This document shows positions 35,701-61,740 of a DNA stretch of 64,000 bases, piece after piece. The position numbers and the translations under genes are program-made. Positions within the stretch are counted from its first letter, which is position 1; each line of letters starts with the position of its first letter. The notes under the pieces are model-generated. The model ran no database searches. It saw nothing but the letters and a program-made list of their open reading frames with translations, and had not been told where the DNA came from. The stretch is taken from positions 117,541 to 181,540 of the forward strand of contig JACEEZ010004786.1 of assembly GCA_016584305.1 (NCBI GenBank), in the 5' to 3' direction. The stretch comes from Chionoecetes opilio. Taxonomy: Eukaryota > Arthropoda > Malacostraca > Decapoda > Majidae.

Positions 35701-38700
35701 GATGGTGCTGGCCACAAGAGAGATCATGGCAGGTGGGTAAAGGAAGATGACGGATTGGCTCATCATCATTCTATACTAATATATAGCTTCTTTATGATCC
35801 ATCGAATAACATTTCTTGGTGTGTTCCTTCTGCAACCTTTGTGCAATCTGTAGGACTGCTTCATGAGGTGTGCTTCCCATTCCATATCTAATTTTATTTA
35901 TTTTATTATATTGCTGCCTTGTGATCCACTCTTAAAGTGATAAGTGTTGCCCTATCCCTATCATTCCCATTGTATTTGTACAAATGAACATAAACTCTTC
36001 TTATCTGACATGTGGAGGTACATCTGAAAGAAGCTAATGAGTCAAGTCACCTTTTTGTGAAAAACAAATTTCTAGGAGAATACATGTTTTTTACATGCAG
36101 GGAACCTGACTGTGGGGGATTTGGTGATGGTGAACGCCCTGCTGTTCCAAATTTCCTTGCCGCTTAACTTCCTGGGCTCGGTGTACCGGGAGGTGCGCCA
36201 GGCACTCATAGACATGCAGACCATGTTCACCCTGCTCCACCAAGCCCCCGCCATCACGGTAATCCAGACCCTACCATGGCTATGTTTTTTTAGGCTCATA
36301 TTAACCCCTTCATGCCCAGATCTTTCCTTTGATAAAAAAAAATGTCTGTTGTTAGCCATAAAATTACGAAAGGTCACTTAATATATCAAATTAATTAGTC
36401 GACAAGGATACTAAACAGGTCATATCTATAAAACATTGCTTATATTAATTATAAATCGTCTAATGGTACCCAAATTACAATGGAAATTACGTTCTGGGCC
36501 TCAAGGGATTAACCCGTACTGTGTGTATAAGTGTGGTATATAACATGCACTCCAGCATGCACAGATTTTCTATTTTTATTTTATTTGCCGAATCAACTCA
36601 TTTTAATGAAATACTATAAATATTAGTAAGTGGGAACATGATAGAATGACTCACAGAAAGCTCAAGAAAGTTGGTCAAATGGCATCCCTCCTGGTTGCTC
36701 GGAGTTGCACTTTTATTTTCTTTCTGATTGTGCTCCATGGTTCACTTTTATTATCTTTTTCTTTTGACCAACGACCTAACTAAACCCATACTACAAACTT
36801 CAGTTATTTTTTCTTTGAATGTTTTTTTCTGAATATTACAGCCTTGACATTGGTAAAGTGGAAGAAACTTTTCAAATCTTAAATAGCTCACGTGCCTTGT
36901 CTTCCTTCGCAACACTAACATGGATTCCCCCGGTGTGTGCCTCAACAGAATGCCGAGAATGCCCGGCCGCTGCAGGTGAGCTCCCAGCAGGCCGCCATCA
37001 CCTTCAGCAACGTCCACTTTGAGTACACGCCGGGCTATCCCATCTTCACAGACCTCAGCTTCACGGTCCCCACGGGCCAGAAGATAGCCATTGTAGGAGG
37101 ATCAGGCTCTGGGTGAGTACAGCAGGCAAGAAGATAGCCATTGTAGGAGGATCAGGCTCTGGGTGAGTACAGCAGGCAAGAAGATAGCCATTGTAGGAGG
37201 ATCAGGCTCTGGGTGAGTACAGCAGGCAAGAAGATAGCCATTGTAGGAGGATCAGGCTCTGGGTGAGTACAGCAGGCAAGAAGATAGCCATTGTAGGAGG
37301 ATCAGGCTCTGGGTGAGTACAGCAGGCAAGAAGATAGCCATTGTAGGAGAATCAGGCTCTGGGTGAGTACGGCAGGCAAGAAGATAGCCATTGTAGGAGG
37401 ATCAGGCTCTGGGTGAGTACAGCAGGCAAGAAGATAGCCATTGTAGGAGGATCAGGCTCTGGGTGAGTACAGCAGGCAAGAAGATAGCCATTGTAGGAGG
37501 ATCAGGCTCTGGGTGAGTACAGCAGGCAAGAAGATAGCCATTGTAGGAGGATCAGGCTCTGGGTGAGTACAGCGGGCAAGGAGATAGCCATTGTAGAAGG
37601 ATCAGGCTCTGGGTGAGTACAGCAGGCAAGAAGATAGCCATTGTAGGAGGATCAGGCTCTGGGTGAGTACGGCGGGCAAGAAGATAGCCATTGTAGGAGG
37701 ATCAGGCTCTGGGTGAGTACAGCAGGCAAGAAGATAGCCGTTGTAGGAGGATCAGGCTCTGGGTGAGTACGGCAGGCAAGAAGATAGCCGTTGTAGGAGG
37801 ATCAGGCTCTGGGTGAGTACAGCAGGCAAGAAGATAGCCATTGTAGGAGGATCAGGCTCTGGGTGAGTACAGCAGGCAAGAAGATAGCCATTGTAGGAGG
37901 ATCAGGCTCTGGGTGAGTACGGCGGGCAAGAAGATAGCCATTGTAGGAGGATCAGGCTCTGGGTGAGTACAGCAGGCAAGAAGATAGCCATTGTAGGAGG
38001 ATCAGGCTCTGGGTGAGTACGGCAGGCAAGAAGATAGCCATTGTAGGAGGATCAGGCTCTGGGTGAGTACAGCAGGCAAGAAGATAGCCATTATAGGAGG
38101 ATCAGGCTCTGGGTGAGTACAGCAGGCAAGAAGATAGCCATTGTAGGAGGATCAGGCTCTGGGTGAGTACAGCAGGCAAGAAGATAGCCATTATAGGAGG
38201 ATCAGGCTCTGGGTGAGTACGGCAGGCAAGAAGATAGCCATTGTAGGAGGATCAGGCTCTGGGTGAGTACGGCGGGCAAGAAGATAGCCATTGTAGGAGG
38301 ATCAGGCTCTGGGTGAGTATGGCAGGCAAGAAGATAGCCATTGTAGGAGGATCAGGCTCTGGGTGAGTACAGCAGGCAAGAAGATAGCCATTGTAGGAGG
38401 ATCAGGCTCTGGGTGAGTACGGCAGGCAAGAAGATAGCCGTTGTAGGAGGATCAGGCTCTGGGTGAGTACGGCGGGCAAGAAGATAGCCATTGTAGGAGG
38501 ATCAGGCTCTGGGTGAGTACGGCAGGCAAGAAGATAGCCATTGTAGGAGGATCAGGCTCTGGGTGAGTACGGCAGGCAAGAAGATAGCCGTTGTAGGAGG
38601 ATCAGGCTCTGGGTGAGTACGGCGGGCAAGAAGATAGCCGTTGTAAGAGGATCAGGCTCTGGGTGAGTACAGCAGGCAAGAAGATAGCCATTGTAGCAGG

Positions 38701-40850
38701 ATCAGGCTCTGGGTGAGTACAGTGGGCAAGAAGATAGCCATTGTAGGAGGATCAGGCTCTGGGTGAGTACAGCAGGCAAGAAGATAGCCGTTGTAGGAGG
38801 ATCAGGCTCTGGGTGAGTACAGCAGCAAGAAGATAGCCGTTGTAGGAGGATCAGGCTCTGGGTGAGTACAGCAGGCAAGAAGATAGCCATTGTAGGAGGA
38901 TCAGGCTCTGGGTGAGTACGGCAGGCAAGAAGATAGCCATTGTAGGAGGATCAGGCTCTGGGTGAGTACAGCAGGCAAGAAGATAGCCATGGTAGGAGGA
39001 TCAGGCTCTGGGTGAGTACGGCGGGCAAGAAGATAGCCATTGTAGGATCAGGCTCTGGGTGAGTACGGCAGGCAAGAAGATAGCCGTTGTAGGAGGATCA
39101 GGCTCTGGGTGAGTACAGCGGGCAAGAAGATAGCCGTTGTAGGAGCATCAGGCTCTGGGTGAGTACAGCAGGCAAGAAGATAGCCATTGTAGGAGGATCA
39201 GGCTCTGGGTGAGTACAGCAGGCAAGAAGATAGCCATTGTAGGAGGATCAGGCTCTGGGTGAGTACGGCGGGCAAGAAGATAGCCATTGTAGGAGGATCA
39301 GGCTCTGGGTGAGTACGGCGGGCAAGAAGATAGCCATTGTAGGAGGATCAGGCTCTGGGTGAGTACAGCAGGCAAGAAGATAGCCGTTGTAGGAGGATCA
39401 GGCTCTGGGTGAGTACAGCAGGCAAGAAGATAGCCGTTGTAGGAGGATCAGGCTCTGGGTGAGTACGGCAGGCAAGAAGATAGCCGTTGTAGGAGGATCA
39501 GGCTCTGGGTGAGTACAGCGGGCAAGAAGATAGCCATTGTAGGAGGATCAGGCTCTGGGTGAGTACGGCGGGCAAGAAGATAGCCGTTGTAGGAGGATCA
39601 GGCTCTGGGTGAGTACGGCGGGCAAGAAGATAGCCGTTGTAGGAGAATCAGGCTCTGGGTGAGTACAGCAGGCAAGAAGATAGCCATTGTAGGAGGATCA
39701 GGCTCTGGGTGAGTACGGCGGGCAAGAAGATAGCCGTTGTAGGAGGATCAGGCTCTGGGTGAGTACGGCGGGCAAGAAGATAGCCATTGTAGGAAGATCA
39801 GGCTCTGGGTGAGTACGGCGGGCAAGAAGATAGCCGTTGTAGGAGGATCAGGCTCTGGGTGAGTACGGCAGGCAAGAAGATAGCCGTTGTAGGAGGATCA
39901 GGCTCTGGGTGAGTACGGCAGGCAAGAAGATAGCCATTGTAGGAGGATCAGGCTCTGGGTGAGTACGGCGGGCAAGAAGATAGCCATTGTAGGAGGATCA
40001 GGCTCTGGGTGAGTACGGCAGGCAAGAAGATAGCCATTGTAGGAGGATCAGGCTCTGGGTGAGTATGGCGGGCAAGAAGATAGCCATTGTAGGAGGATCA
40101 GGCTCTGGGTGAGTACGGCGGGCAAGAAAATAGCCATTGTAGGAGGATCAGGCTCTGGGTGAGTACGGCGGGCAAGAAGATAGCCATTGTAGGAGGATCA
40201 GGCTCTGGGTGAGTACGGCGGGCAAGAAGATAGCCATTGTAGGAGGATCAGGCTCTGGGTGAGTACAGCAGGCAAGAAGATAGCCGTTGTAGGAGGATCA
40301 GGCTCTGGGTGAGTACGGCAGGCAAGAAGATAGCCATTGTAGGAGGATCAGGCTCTGGGTGAGTACAGCAGGCAAGAAGATAGCCATTGTAGGAGGATCA
40401 GGCTCTGGGTGAGTACGGCGGGCAAGAAGATAGCCATTATAGGAGGATCAGGCTCTGGGTGAGTACGGCGGGCAAGAAGATAGCCGTTGTAGGAGGATCA
40501 GGCTCTGGGTGAGTACGGCGGGCAAGAAGATAGCCGTTGTAGGAGGATCAGGCTCTGGGTGAGTACGGTGGGCAAGAAGATAGCCTTTGTAGGAGGATCA
40601 GGCTCTGGGTGAGTACAGCGGGCAAGAAGATAGCCATTGTAGGAGGATCAGGCTCTGGGTGAGTACAGCAGGCAAGAAGATAGTCATTGTAGGAGGATCA
40701 GGCTCTGGGTGAGTACGGCCACAAAGATCTCTGTTCACAGTGGGTTTATTGTTTTCATGGCTAATTTTGATCACGCACCATACAGTAAAACCCTTATAAC
40801 TCGGCACTGTATAACTCGGAATTTGATATAACTCGGCATGGCAAAGTCAA

Positions 40851-40881
<31 letters not shown>

Positions 40882-40908
40882 CACAACACACACACACGCA
40901 TACACACG

Positions 40909-40970
<62 letters not shown>

Positions 40971-43900
40971 TGCCCATAGCACATGTAGGCAGTAAGCTCC
41001 AGGGGTGGGATGGTAGGCCCTGGAGGCTCACTCGAGGGCTGTGATGGTTGGCCCTCGCCCGTGGTGGCGCAGGCAGGATTGTTATAGTGACGCCTGTAAT
41101 TAGAGGTTCATGCCGCCCCCTGTGTCCTCCCATGCACTCACAGTCGAAGGTAGAGTTAATGGACAGGGCATGTGGGTGTTCTTAGGCCACTCGACGGTGC
41201 AAAAAGATTTCAAGTGGATTTATGGGTCTCACTCGGGATCGAACTCTGGTCTTCGAGAACGCCACTCGGTGACGCTAACCACTCTGCTACTGCCTCACCT
41301 AAACTGCATCTCATGGTTTTCACTCGGCATATCATGCCCTCACAACCTCTTCTGTGAACATGTAAACAGAAAGTTGGCAAAAAATAATGTATCTCGGCAT
41401 ATTGATGTTATAACTGCATCTCTTCGCTTACACTCTGCATATCATCAGTCGCATAAAGTCGTATTTTTGTCCTTTTTATCTTTTCCTGCAAGCTCAGGCT
41501 CTTCAATTTCATTCCCTTCCTGCTGGAGACACCCTTGCGTGATGGAGCTGACATCTTGAAATACAGTACTGTATGATGTAATCCCAAAACACCTAAAATA
41601 GGTGGTAAAGCAAAGGTCAGGAACCAGCGTGTAGGCTGTCAGCTGAGCCGTGTTTATGTCGTCAAAGCACCGTCTTGGAGACTAATTCCGTTTTTTGTCG
41701 AAATTGAAAAAGGATTGGTTTCTGCTTCAAAAACACAACAAGCTTGGTAGGAGCCGAAATAATAATCAATGCAAAACATTGCAAACAATATCACAGAGTA
41801 GTATAACACACATTTCAGCAAGTGTTATTGGATTGGGATTCATAATCCAAGACGGTGCTTGGACGACAAAAACACGGCTCAGCCTACACGCTGGTTCCCG
41901 ATCTTTGCTTAATTTGCCACCTATTTTACGTGTTTTGGGATTACATCATACAGTACTGTATATCAAGATGTCAGCTCCATCACGCAAGAGTGTCTCCAGC
42001 AGGAAGGGAATGAAATTGAAGAGCCTGAGCCTGCAGGAAAGGGTGCAAGTGCTGGCAAGGATGGATGCAGGTGCGTCCATGTGTGCTATTTGTGCTGAGT
42101 TTGATATCAAATCCAGCACATTCTACCCGTTCACTGGTAAGTGTAGTTTTTATGCTTTTACACTACTGTATTTCCGGTTGTTGTTTTTTTGGTTTTTTTC
42201 CCTCCATATCAGAGGAGGACATTGAATAACTCGGCAAGGGCCAGAGCCCCTATCGTGCAGAGTTATAAGGGTTTTACTGTATCTACTCCCAGTGGATATG
42301 GTGTGTGAGCTAAATTCATACAAGTGATGTTATAAAACCTTTTCTAACGTGTTTAATTGGTGGGAAGATCTTGAATTTCTTCTTTGTTGACACTATCCAT
42401 TTTATTGCCATGACTGGTTCGGCATTGTGTCAGAGCTGCCATGGACACTGGTCCTGCCATGCTCAGACAGTTCAGCAAACTCAAGTACTGTAATATAGGC
42501 ATATTTTTACACTCCAAGTGGATGGCTTGGCTATGAAGCTGGATTTGATGAAACAAAGCTTCTAATTTTTTGTTTTGTTTTGTTTGCAAAATGTATCCTT
42601 CAGGGATTAATTTTTGTTTTGCCTACTGTTGCACTGAATCTGTCATATCCCTCCCAGGAAGTCTACGATAGTGCGGCTGTTGTACCGCTTCTTTGAGCCT
42701 CAGCGTGGCAGCGTGGCCATCAACGGCCAGGACATTGCCTGTGTGGACGTGCAGAGCCTCAGGCGGGCCATCGCTGTGGTGCCGCAGGTATTGCCCTGCC
42801 TGGCGCCGCACTCCTGGGTGCATGTGTGGCTGTGGCTGAATGATATTTGCTTCTAAATGTTTTTGTGAATGGCCAGATAATATTTATTTCAACACATGAT
42901 AGGTTTCCTTTGTGAAATGACCTGTCTGTTTTCATTTCTCTTTCTCATCTAAAAAAGTTCTTTCTTGCTTTCATAAACTTTCATATTCTTAAGACTCAAT
43001 TCTCTAATCATGAATGCCTGATTTCAGAATGCTTTTGGAAGATGATGTTTGGAAAGTTTGCTTTCGTGGTATTGTTAGAAAATAATTTTTTGTCAAATAA
43101 TCTCAACACTTCTCAATATGATGGATTATTGCAACAACTGGAATGTCCTTATTGCTGCCTATCCTTTGATGCAGTCTCTGTGCTTTGATGGTAGTAAATC
43201 CAGTGTCTGTTTACCAGGAGTGTATCTCAAACTTGAGTTAACTATAATTAAAACCTATCAAAGCAAATCTATCAATGGGTAGATTTGAGGGAGGAAATGC
43301 ACAAGAACAACAGCAATGATACTTGTTGATATTGAATTGTAACGACTATAGTAATCATTCAGTTTGTTGTTGTTGCAGGACTGTGTGCTCTTCCACAACA
43401 CGATAGCATACAACCTGCAGTACGGAGACCTGGCCAAGGGTGAGGCCGACGTGCAGCGGGTGGCCAGACTCACCCAGCTGCACGACCCCATCACCAGCTG
43501 GGCCCACGGTTACGACACTCAGGTGAGGCACACCACACACACACACACACTTACTTGAACACTCACATGCACACACACTCAACTGCAAATGGAGTGGCTT
43601 AACGATCCACTTCATTATACAGAAGACATATTAACATCCTGAAATTCCCAAGTCTTTACCAACAAGTTATTGAGAACCATCATAGTTACTCATAGTTTGG
43701 CATCACAACTTTACATTATAACAAGAGAACAAATCTAACCTACCTAAATTTTGCTGCTCCCTGCATTGCCAGGTTGGGGAGCGCGGTCTCAAGTTGTCTG
43801 GGGGAGAGAAGCAGCGCGTGGCCATAGGACGAGCCATCCTAAAAGACGCCCCCATCCTTATTTTTGATGAAGCGACGTCCTCTCTGGACTCTATCACGGA

Positions 43901-44820
43901 ACAGGTAACTAACAAGACTAAGAGGCAATGGTTCGATATGCAATGGATGGCTATGCGATTAACCCCTTGAGAACCAGAACGTAATTTCCATTGTAATTTG
44001 GGTGCCATTAGACGATTTTTAGTGAATATAAGCAATGTTTTATAGATATGACCTGTTTAGTATCCTTGTCCACTAGCTAATTTGGTATATTCAGTTACTT
44101 TTTGTAATTTTATGGCTCGACAACAGACAAGTTTATATAGCAAAGGAAAGATCTGGGCGTGAAGGGGTTAAGTTTTCAGGCATGTAACCTTATCGTGTGA
44201 AGAGGGAAGACTGTGGTCGAGGGGTCATGTTGCTATATCTCATTTAGTCAATTTTAGCCTCTAAACTCATGATTATGAAGTCTGATCTTATATGACTGAA
44301 GGCCAGGAAACAAAAAGATAGCAGACCTATTTCATTCAAAAACTAGTCCCCTACGAAAAAGGTCCGTTACACAGGACATACCCAAATGATACGTCCATAC
44401 CCCTACCAAAATTCAGTTACTCAAACAAAAAAAAATTGAAGTAAATTCCAAGTAATGCACGAAATTGTACTCAAAATTTAAGAAAACAATGGGAAAATAG
44501 GATTCATTTAATACAGTTTTCACTTGATGCATGATTTTCCAGGGATGTAACTTGTGTATTAAACTAAGTATAAGTGTATTATGATTTAGTATAAGATATT
44601 AAATGTGCTGCTTTGTCCCCAGGGAATCATGGATGCCTTGAGGTTTGCCACCGAGGGAAGGACCAGCATCTGTATTGCCCACCGCCTGTCAACGGTGGTG
44701 GACGCCGATCAGATCCTCGTGCTGCATAATGGCAGGGTGGCGGAACAAGGCTCGCATGAGGACCTTTTGGCTCAGGGGGGTTACTACATGCGTCTTTGGA
44801 ACTCTCAGCACCTGGTCTAG
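24051..44820 (+). CDS. ABCB7: Mitochondrial ABC half-transporter ABCB7/Atm1 (12 coding exons, 715 aa)
   Basis: Exons: 24051-24251, 30746-30952, 31356-31548, 31997-32265, 34859-35035, 35558-35732, 36101-36258, 36949-37112, 42658-42787, 43379-43522, 43773-43904, 44623-44820. All phases close (2148 nt with TAG). Exon 1 codes an Arg-rich N terminus with no acidic residue in about the first 45 positions, as expected of a mitochondrial presequence; an in-frame TAA lies just upstream. Linking exon 1 to exon 2 is inference: both are phase 0 with good splice sites, and the total matches the family (about 700-750 aa). Later exons show [51 protein letters not shown], Walker A GGSGSGKST (split by intron 8), signature LSGGEKQR, Walker [13 protein letters not shown] and the H-loop [12 protein letters not shown]. 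The family works as a homodimer in the inner mitochondrial membrane, exporting a glutathione/sulfur compound needed for cytosolic Fe-S assembly. The protein ends at SQHLV, lacking the C-terminal tail of the human protein. Confidence 0.92.
24662..25022. mobile_element. Foldback MITE in ABCB7 intron 1
   Basis: The two halves are inverted copies of each other over about 130 bp. CCAGATGAACACCGAA near 24680 returns inverted near 25000, and the inner AACCGTTTCTG also returns inverted. A/T tracts sit in the middle. There is no coding capacity, and the superfamily is not identified. Confidence 0.65.
25191..27414. repeat. 2.2 kb satellite of a 20-bp unit in ABCB7 intron 1
   Basis: About 110 head-to-tail copies of a unit close to GGTATATTTCGGTGTGTTTA. 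Sub-variants cluster: TGTGTAGG forms early, TATGTGTTTAGG in the middle, and CAGTGTG in place of CGGTGTG near the right end. The array lies between ABCB7 exon 1 and SETD4. ORFs inside it are repeat artefacts. Confidence 0.95.
27418..27461. repeat. Hairpin at the end of the 20-bp satellite
   Basis: GACCCTCCACAAC and GTTGTAGAGGGTC form 13-bp arms with one mismatch around a short loop, directly after the last satellite unit. No U-run follows on either strand, so it is not a bacterial-type terminator. Confidence 0.5.
27490..27750. repeat. Degenerate A-rich repeat (ACTAAAA motif)
   Basis: About 20 imperfect repeats of a 10-14 bp motif resembling TGTACTAAAATAA. A-rich, non-coding, upstream of SETD4. 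Confidence 0.7.
28070..29412 (+). CDS. SETD4: SETD4-like SET-domain methyltransferase, intronless, one frameshift
   Basis: Two overlapping reading frames together cover a whole SETD4-like protein without introns. Frame one (from the ATG at 28070) has a basic N terminus, then [18 protein letters not shown], the SET-I region, [13 protein letters not shown] and [12 protein letters not shown]. Frame two continues with [32 protein letters not shown] and an all-helical substrate-binding domain to TGA at 29412. The switch falls at 28800-28820 in a CA-rich stretch and fits one missing base: restoring one gives 447 aa, close to the family's usual length. SETD4 methylates lysines; in the brine shrimp Artemia it has been linked to cell quiescence in diapause. 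The gene lies inside ABCB7 intron 1 on the same strand. Lack of introns suggests an old retrocopy. Whether the frameshift is real (a pseudogene) or a sequencing error cannot be told here. Confidence 0.85.
32415..32630 (+). mobile_element. TTAA-MITE copy 5
   Basis: TTAACCCTTCACGCCC to AAGGGGTTAA, in ABCB7 intron 4. Confidence 0.9.
32733..34444 (-). mobile_element. 5'-truncated Jockey-like LINE in ABCB7 intron 4
   Basis: Reverse transcriptase is coded on the minus strand in two frames. The first (34423-33930) has [18 protein letters not shown] and [16 protein letters not shown]. The second (about 33940-32865) has [20 protein letters not shown], the catalytic YADD and the C-terminal thumb region to HLTN. 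One frameshift lies near 33935 (AFD to VWHKSL). The 3' UTR ends CCTTGGCCAG...GATGTAT and a poly(A) tail, seen as poly-T at 32733-32783. The endonuclease part is missing, as in most truncated LINE copies. It lies antisense to ABCB7. Confidence 0.85.
36301..36512 (+). mobile_element. TTAA-MITE copy 6
   Basis: TTAACCCCTTCATGCCC to CTCAAGGGATTAA, starting 43 bp after the ABCB7 exon 7 donor. Confidence 0.9.
37081..40719 (+). repeat. 50-bp tandem array of ABCB7 exon 8 end plus splice donor (about 73 units)
   Basis: The unit is 32 bp of coding sequence (AAGATAGCC...CTCTGG), the donor GTGAGTAC and a 10-bp linker such as AGCAGGCAAG. The first unit is the true end of exon 8 ([10 protein letters not shown], the first part of Walker A); about 72 more follow as intron. 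Two deletions were seen, one base near 38825 and three bases near 39043. Scattered substitutions (AGCAGG/GGCGGG linkers, GCCATT/GCCGTT) show the copies have diverged. Nearly every unit keeps the GTGAGT donor. Reading past the true donor gives an immediate GGG TGA stop. Confidence 0.97.
40783..42279. mobile_element. Tigger/pogo-like DNA transposon remnant in ABCB7 intron 8
   Basis: Terminal inverted repeats CAGTAAAACCCTTATAACTC and GAGTTATAAGGGTTTTACTG are flanked by TA, as in pogo/Tigger elements. Plus-strand ORF 41965-42140 starts [14 protein letters not shown] and then has a Psq/CENP-B-type helix-turn-helix ([17 protein letters not shown]). An inverted second copy of the same transposase start reads minus from about 41560. 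A SINE and a (CA)n tract are nested at 40877-41300. No full transposase remains. Confidence 0.8.
40877..41300 (-). mobile_element. tRNA-derived SINE with (TG)n tail, inside the Tigger element
   Basis: On the minus strand the head has a box A-like TAGCAGAGTGGTTAGCG and a box B-like GAGTTCGATCCCGAG. About 300 bp of body follows, ending in a (TG)n tract (plus-strand (CA)n at 40877-40967). Insertion inside the Tigger remnant makes it the younger of the two. Confidence 0.65.
43959..44171 (-). mobile_element. TTAA-MITE copy 7
   Basis: TTAACCCCTTGAGAACCAGA to GTGAAGGGGTTAA, in ABCB7 intron 11. Confidence 0.9.
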
Positions 44821-44906
44821 TGAGAGACTTGATGGGACAATAACTTATTCTGCAGTTTGGATGAGGTGAGACAATAGTATGCAAGTATGGAATATAATTG
44901 ATGTTC

Positions 44907-45101
44907 TTAACCCCTTGAGGCCCAGTACGTAATTTCCATTGTAATTTGGGTACCATTGGACGATTTTTAGTGAATATAAGCAATGTTTTATAGATATGAC
45001 CTGTTTAGTATCCTTGTCCACTAGTTACTTTGGTATATTTAGTTACTTTTCGTAATTTTATGGCTAACAACAGACAATTTTATATCTGGGCGTGAAGGGG
45101 G
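44907..45101 (-). mobile_element. TTAA-MITE copy 8, between flanking direct repeats
   Basis: In the ABCB7 3' region, with a small internal deletion before CTGGGCGTGAAGGGG. The roughly 50-bp sequence ending GGAATATAATTGATGTTCTT on the left recurs immediately right of the element, ending near 45160. Confidence 0.88.
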
Positions 45102-45528
45102 TGAGGCGAGATAATGGTCAAGACAAAAGTGTGCAAGTATGGAATATAGTTGATGTTCTTACCCCATTGTTAATCTTTTCAAGACGACAGCTACACCTTC
45201 TTTTGCAAATATGTGAAACGCTCGATATTTAAAATGCACCAAAATCAATGCTCCCTTTGAATGCACCAAACTTTTCCTCTCCCTGCCTGTTAGTTTGGTT
45301 TCATTGAGTCATCAAATCCAGATCTTTCTCATGGTTACTGTCTCCTATCTCACATTCCTTTTCATGCTCATTCCATCCACACTCCTTCAGGACCCCAATT
45401 GTAATACTTATCTACTTATCTATCAAAAAAATCAGCTGGCAGTCATAACATGTTTTTATAGGTCGCCTAAAACTACCAAAACTCGAGGATGTTAAACATA
45501 TCTCACATAATGATAGAATTTATATATT

Positions 45529-45534
45529 AATAAA
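45529..45534 (+). promoter_or_regulatory. Candidate ABCB7 poly(A) signal
   Basis: An AATAAA lies 709 bp after the ABCB7 stop and 41 bp before the end of the convergent RECQL coding region. If used, the two 3' UTRs would overlap. Confidence 0.3.
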
Positions 45535-45574
45535 TATTTCTCAAAATTACAATTCTAAACTTATCCAAAAGTAC

Positions 45575-60119
<14,545 letters not shown>

Positions 60120-60689
60120 GCTAGAAGGGTTTGAGGACAGCCCTAAGATCTTGTAAAAAGTAGCCTGTAATTTAAATGTAAAATAGAGCAGTCGCAAATG
60201 ATAATAGTGAAAACCAGTAGCTACTGTAGCTACTGTAGATAACACTTTAGTCGCCACCTGCCCTAATATCGCCAGGCGCCATATATTACGAATTATAGCA
60301 TCACTACTGATTTGTATGTGCACAAAAACATTTAAAAATTAAACAATTACATAAGAAAAAAAAAAATTAAATAAAAATAAAAAATAGGGTATTATTCTAG
60401 TGTTTGCCCATATTCCCCCCTCTCCCCCAAAACAAGCTTGGGGACCTGGGCAAATTGCGGTTTATTTGGCTGGGGTACAAAATATGCATCGCAACTACAT
60501 AGTTATTGAGTTTGGGGTGTTGTAAAAATTCCCTAGATCTAGGGATAATAGATTGCATTTCTTCTGAGTCCAGAGACGTGTGAACCTGACGATCCTCACA
60601 AACAGAATGATGACCGGGGTGTCGAGAACACCCCCCCCCCCCCCCCGCTAAGAGGTCAGGTACAATTTTGTTAGGTTACCGGGGGGGGG

Positions 60690-60835
60690 GGGTCTAGGGG
60701 GGCAGTTAATAGGTTAGGTTAGATTATCGGGGGCTCAAGGGGGGCGGAACCCTCCCCTGAAGGAGGTTAGGTTAGATTTGATGAAGCGGAGGTTAGGTTA
60801 GATTTGATGAAGCGGAGGTTAGGTTAGATTATTGG
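60690..60835. repeat. TTAGG-type short repeats
   Basis: Several AGGTTAGGTTAGATT blocks, some spaced by TGATGAAGCGG, upstream of RECQL. They resemble the arthropod telomere motif (TTAGG) but are only two or three units each. Confidence 0.6.
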
Positions 60836-61650
60836 AAGCAAGTGATGACGTCACAGGGTGAACACCGAGAGTACTTTCCGCTAGGCAGACATCATGACAG
60901 CGTAAATAACGACTTACATGAATGTACAAACCTTCCAATAAATCAAGAAACATAAAACCTAATACATCTATGCTTAGGGGATAGATGGAAAAAAAGAAAA
61001 AAAATGGAATAAAAAAAATACAGAAGGGTTATGCCAAGCCCGAACTTAGGACCGTGAAACAAGCATGATAATATAATCTAAAAAATATTACAAACGTATT
61101 GGTTTAATATCTAACACAATTATTGCCTCAAACCCAAGAATAAAAAATAAAAAATATATTTTGCAGAGAAATAGTTTGACGTGACAGAACACGAATTGAT
61201 GCCTTCATGTAAATAGCCTAATAACACGCTTCATTAAGTACATTATCTATATGGAAATATTAGATATAAATCAGACAAACAAGAAAAGCCTCATAAACCT
61301 GGAATTGGCGGGAGAATTATCAAAATTAGCAGAGTATATAGGGGGCGCCACCAGCGCCATATTTCTTCTACTTTTTATCGACTTTTTAAATATCGCATTA
61401 AAAATCATGGTAGATATATAAAAGCTCGTGATATGAAATGCAGATTCTAAAACTGTAATCAGATCTAAGATTGAACCAGGAACAAAAAAGTTTTTTTTGA
61501 AATATATTTACGTGGGCATAGCCTGAGTCATGACGTCACCGGGAGGGTCGCAGGGGCCCAAAGCTTTCTGCTACGCTAGGTGGCCCCCAACTTGGGAGGG
61601 CTACTAGCGGGGCGGAGAAACTCCTCCCCCCACAGGTTTATGGGGCGGGG

Positions 61651-61740
<90 letters not shown>
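61651..61740. repeat. (GT)n(AT)n microsatellite
   Basis: About 35 GT units followed by about 9 AT units. Confidence 0.95.

Noticed and set aside
37081..40719. Possible CRISPR array or coding repeat
   Set aside because: No unique spacers; the unit is the exon 8 end plus its donor, and the 50-bp length breaks the frame. Minus-strand ORFs inside are artefacts.
41110..41559. 149-aa plus-strand ORF
   Set aside because: It is antisense to the SINE and the Tigger transposase fragment.
60690..60835. Telomere
   Set aside because: Only short, scattered TTAGG-like units.
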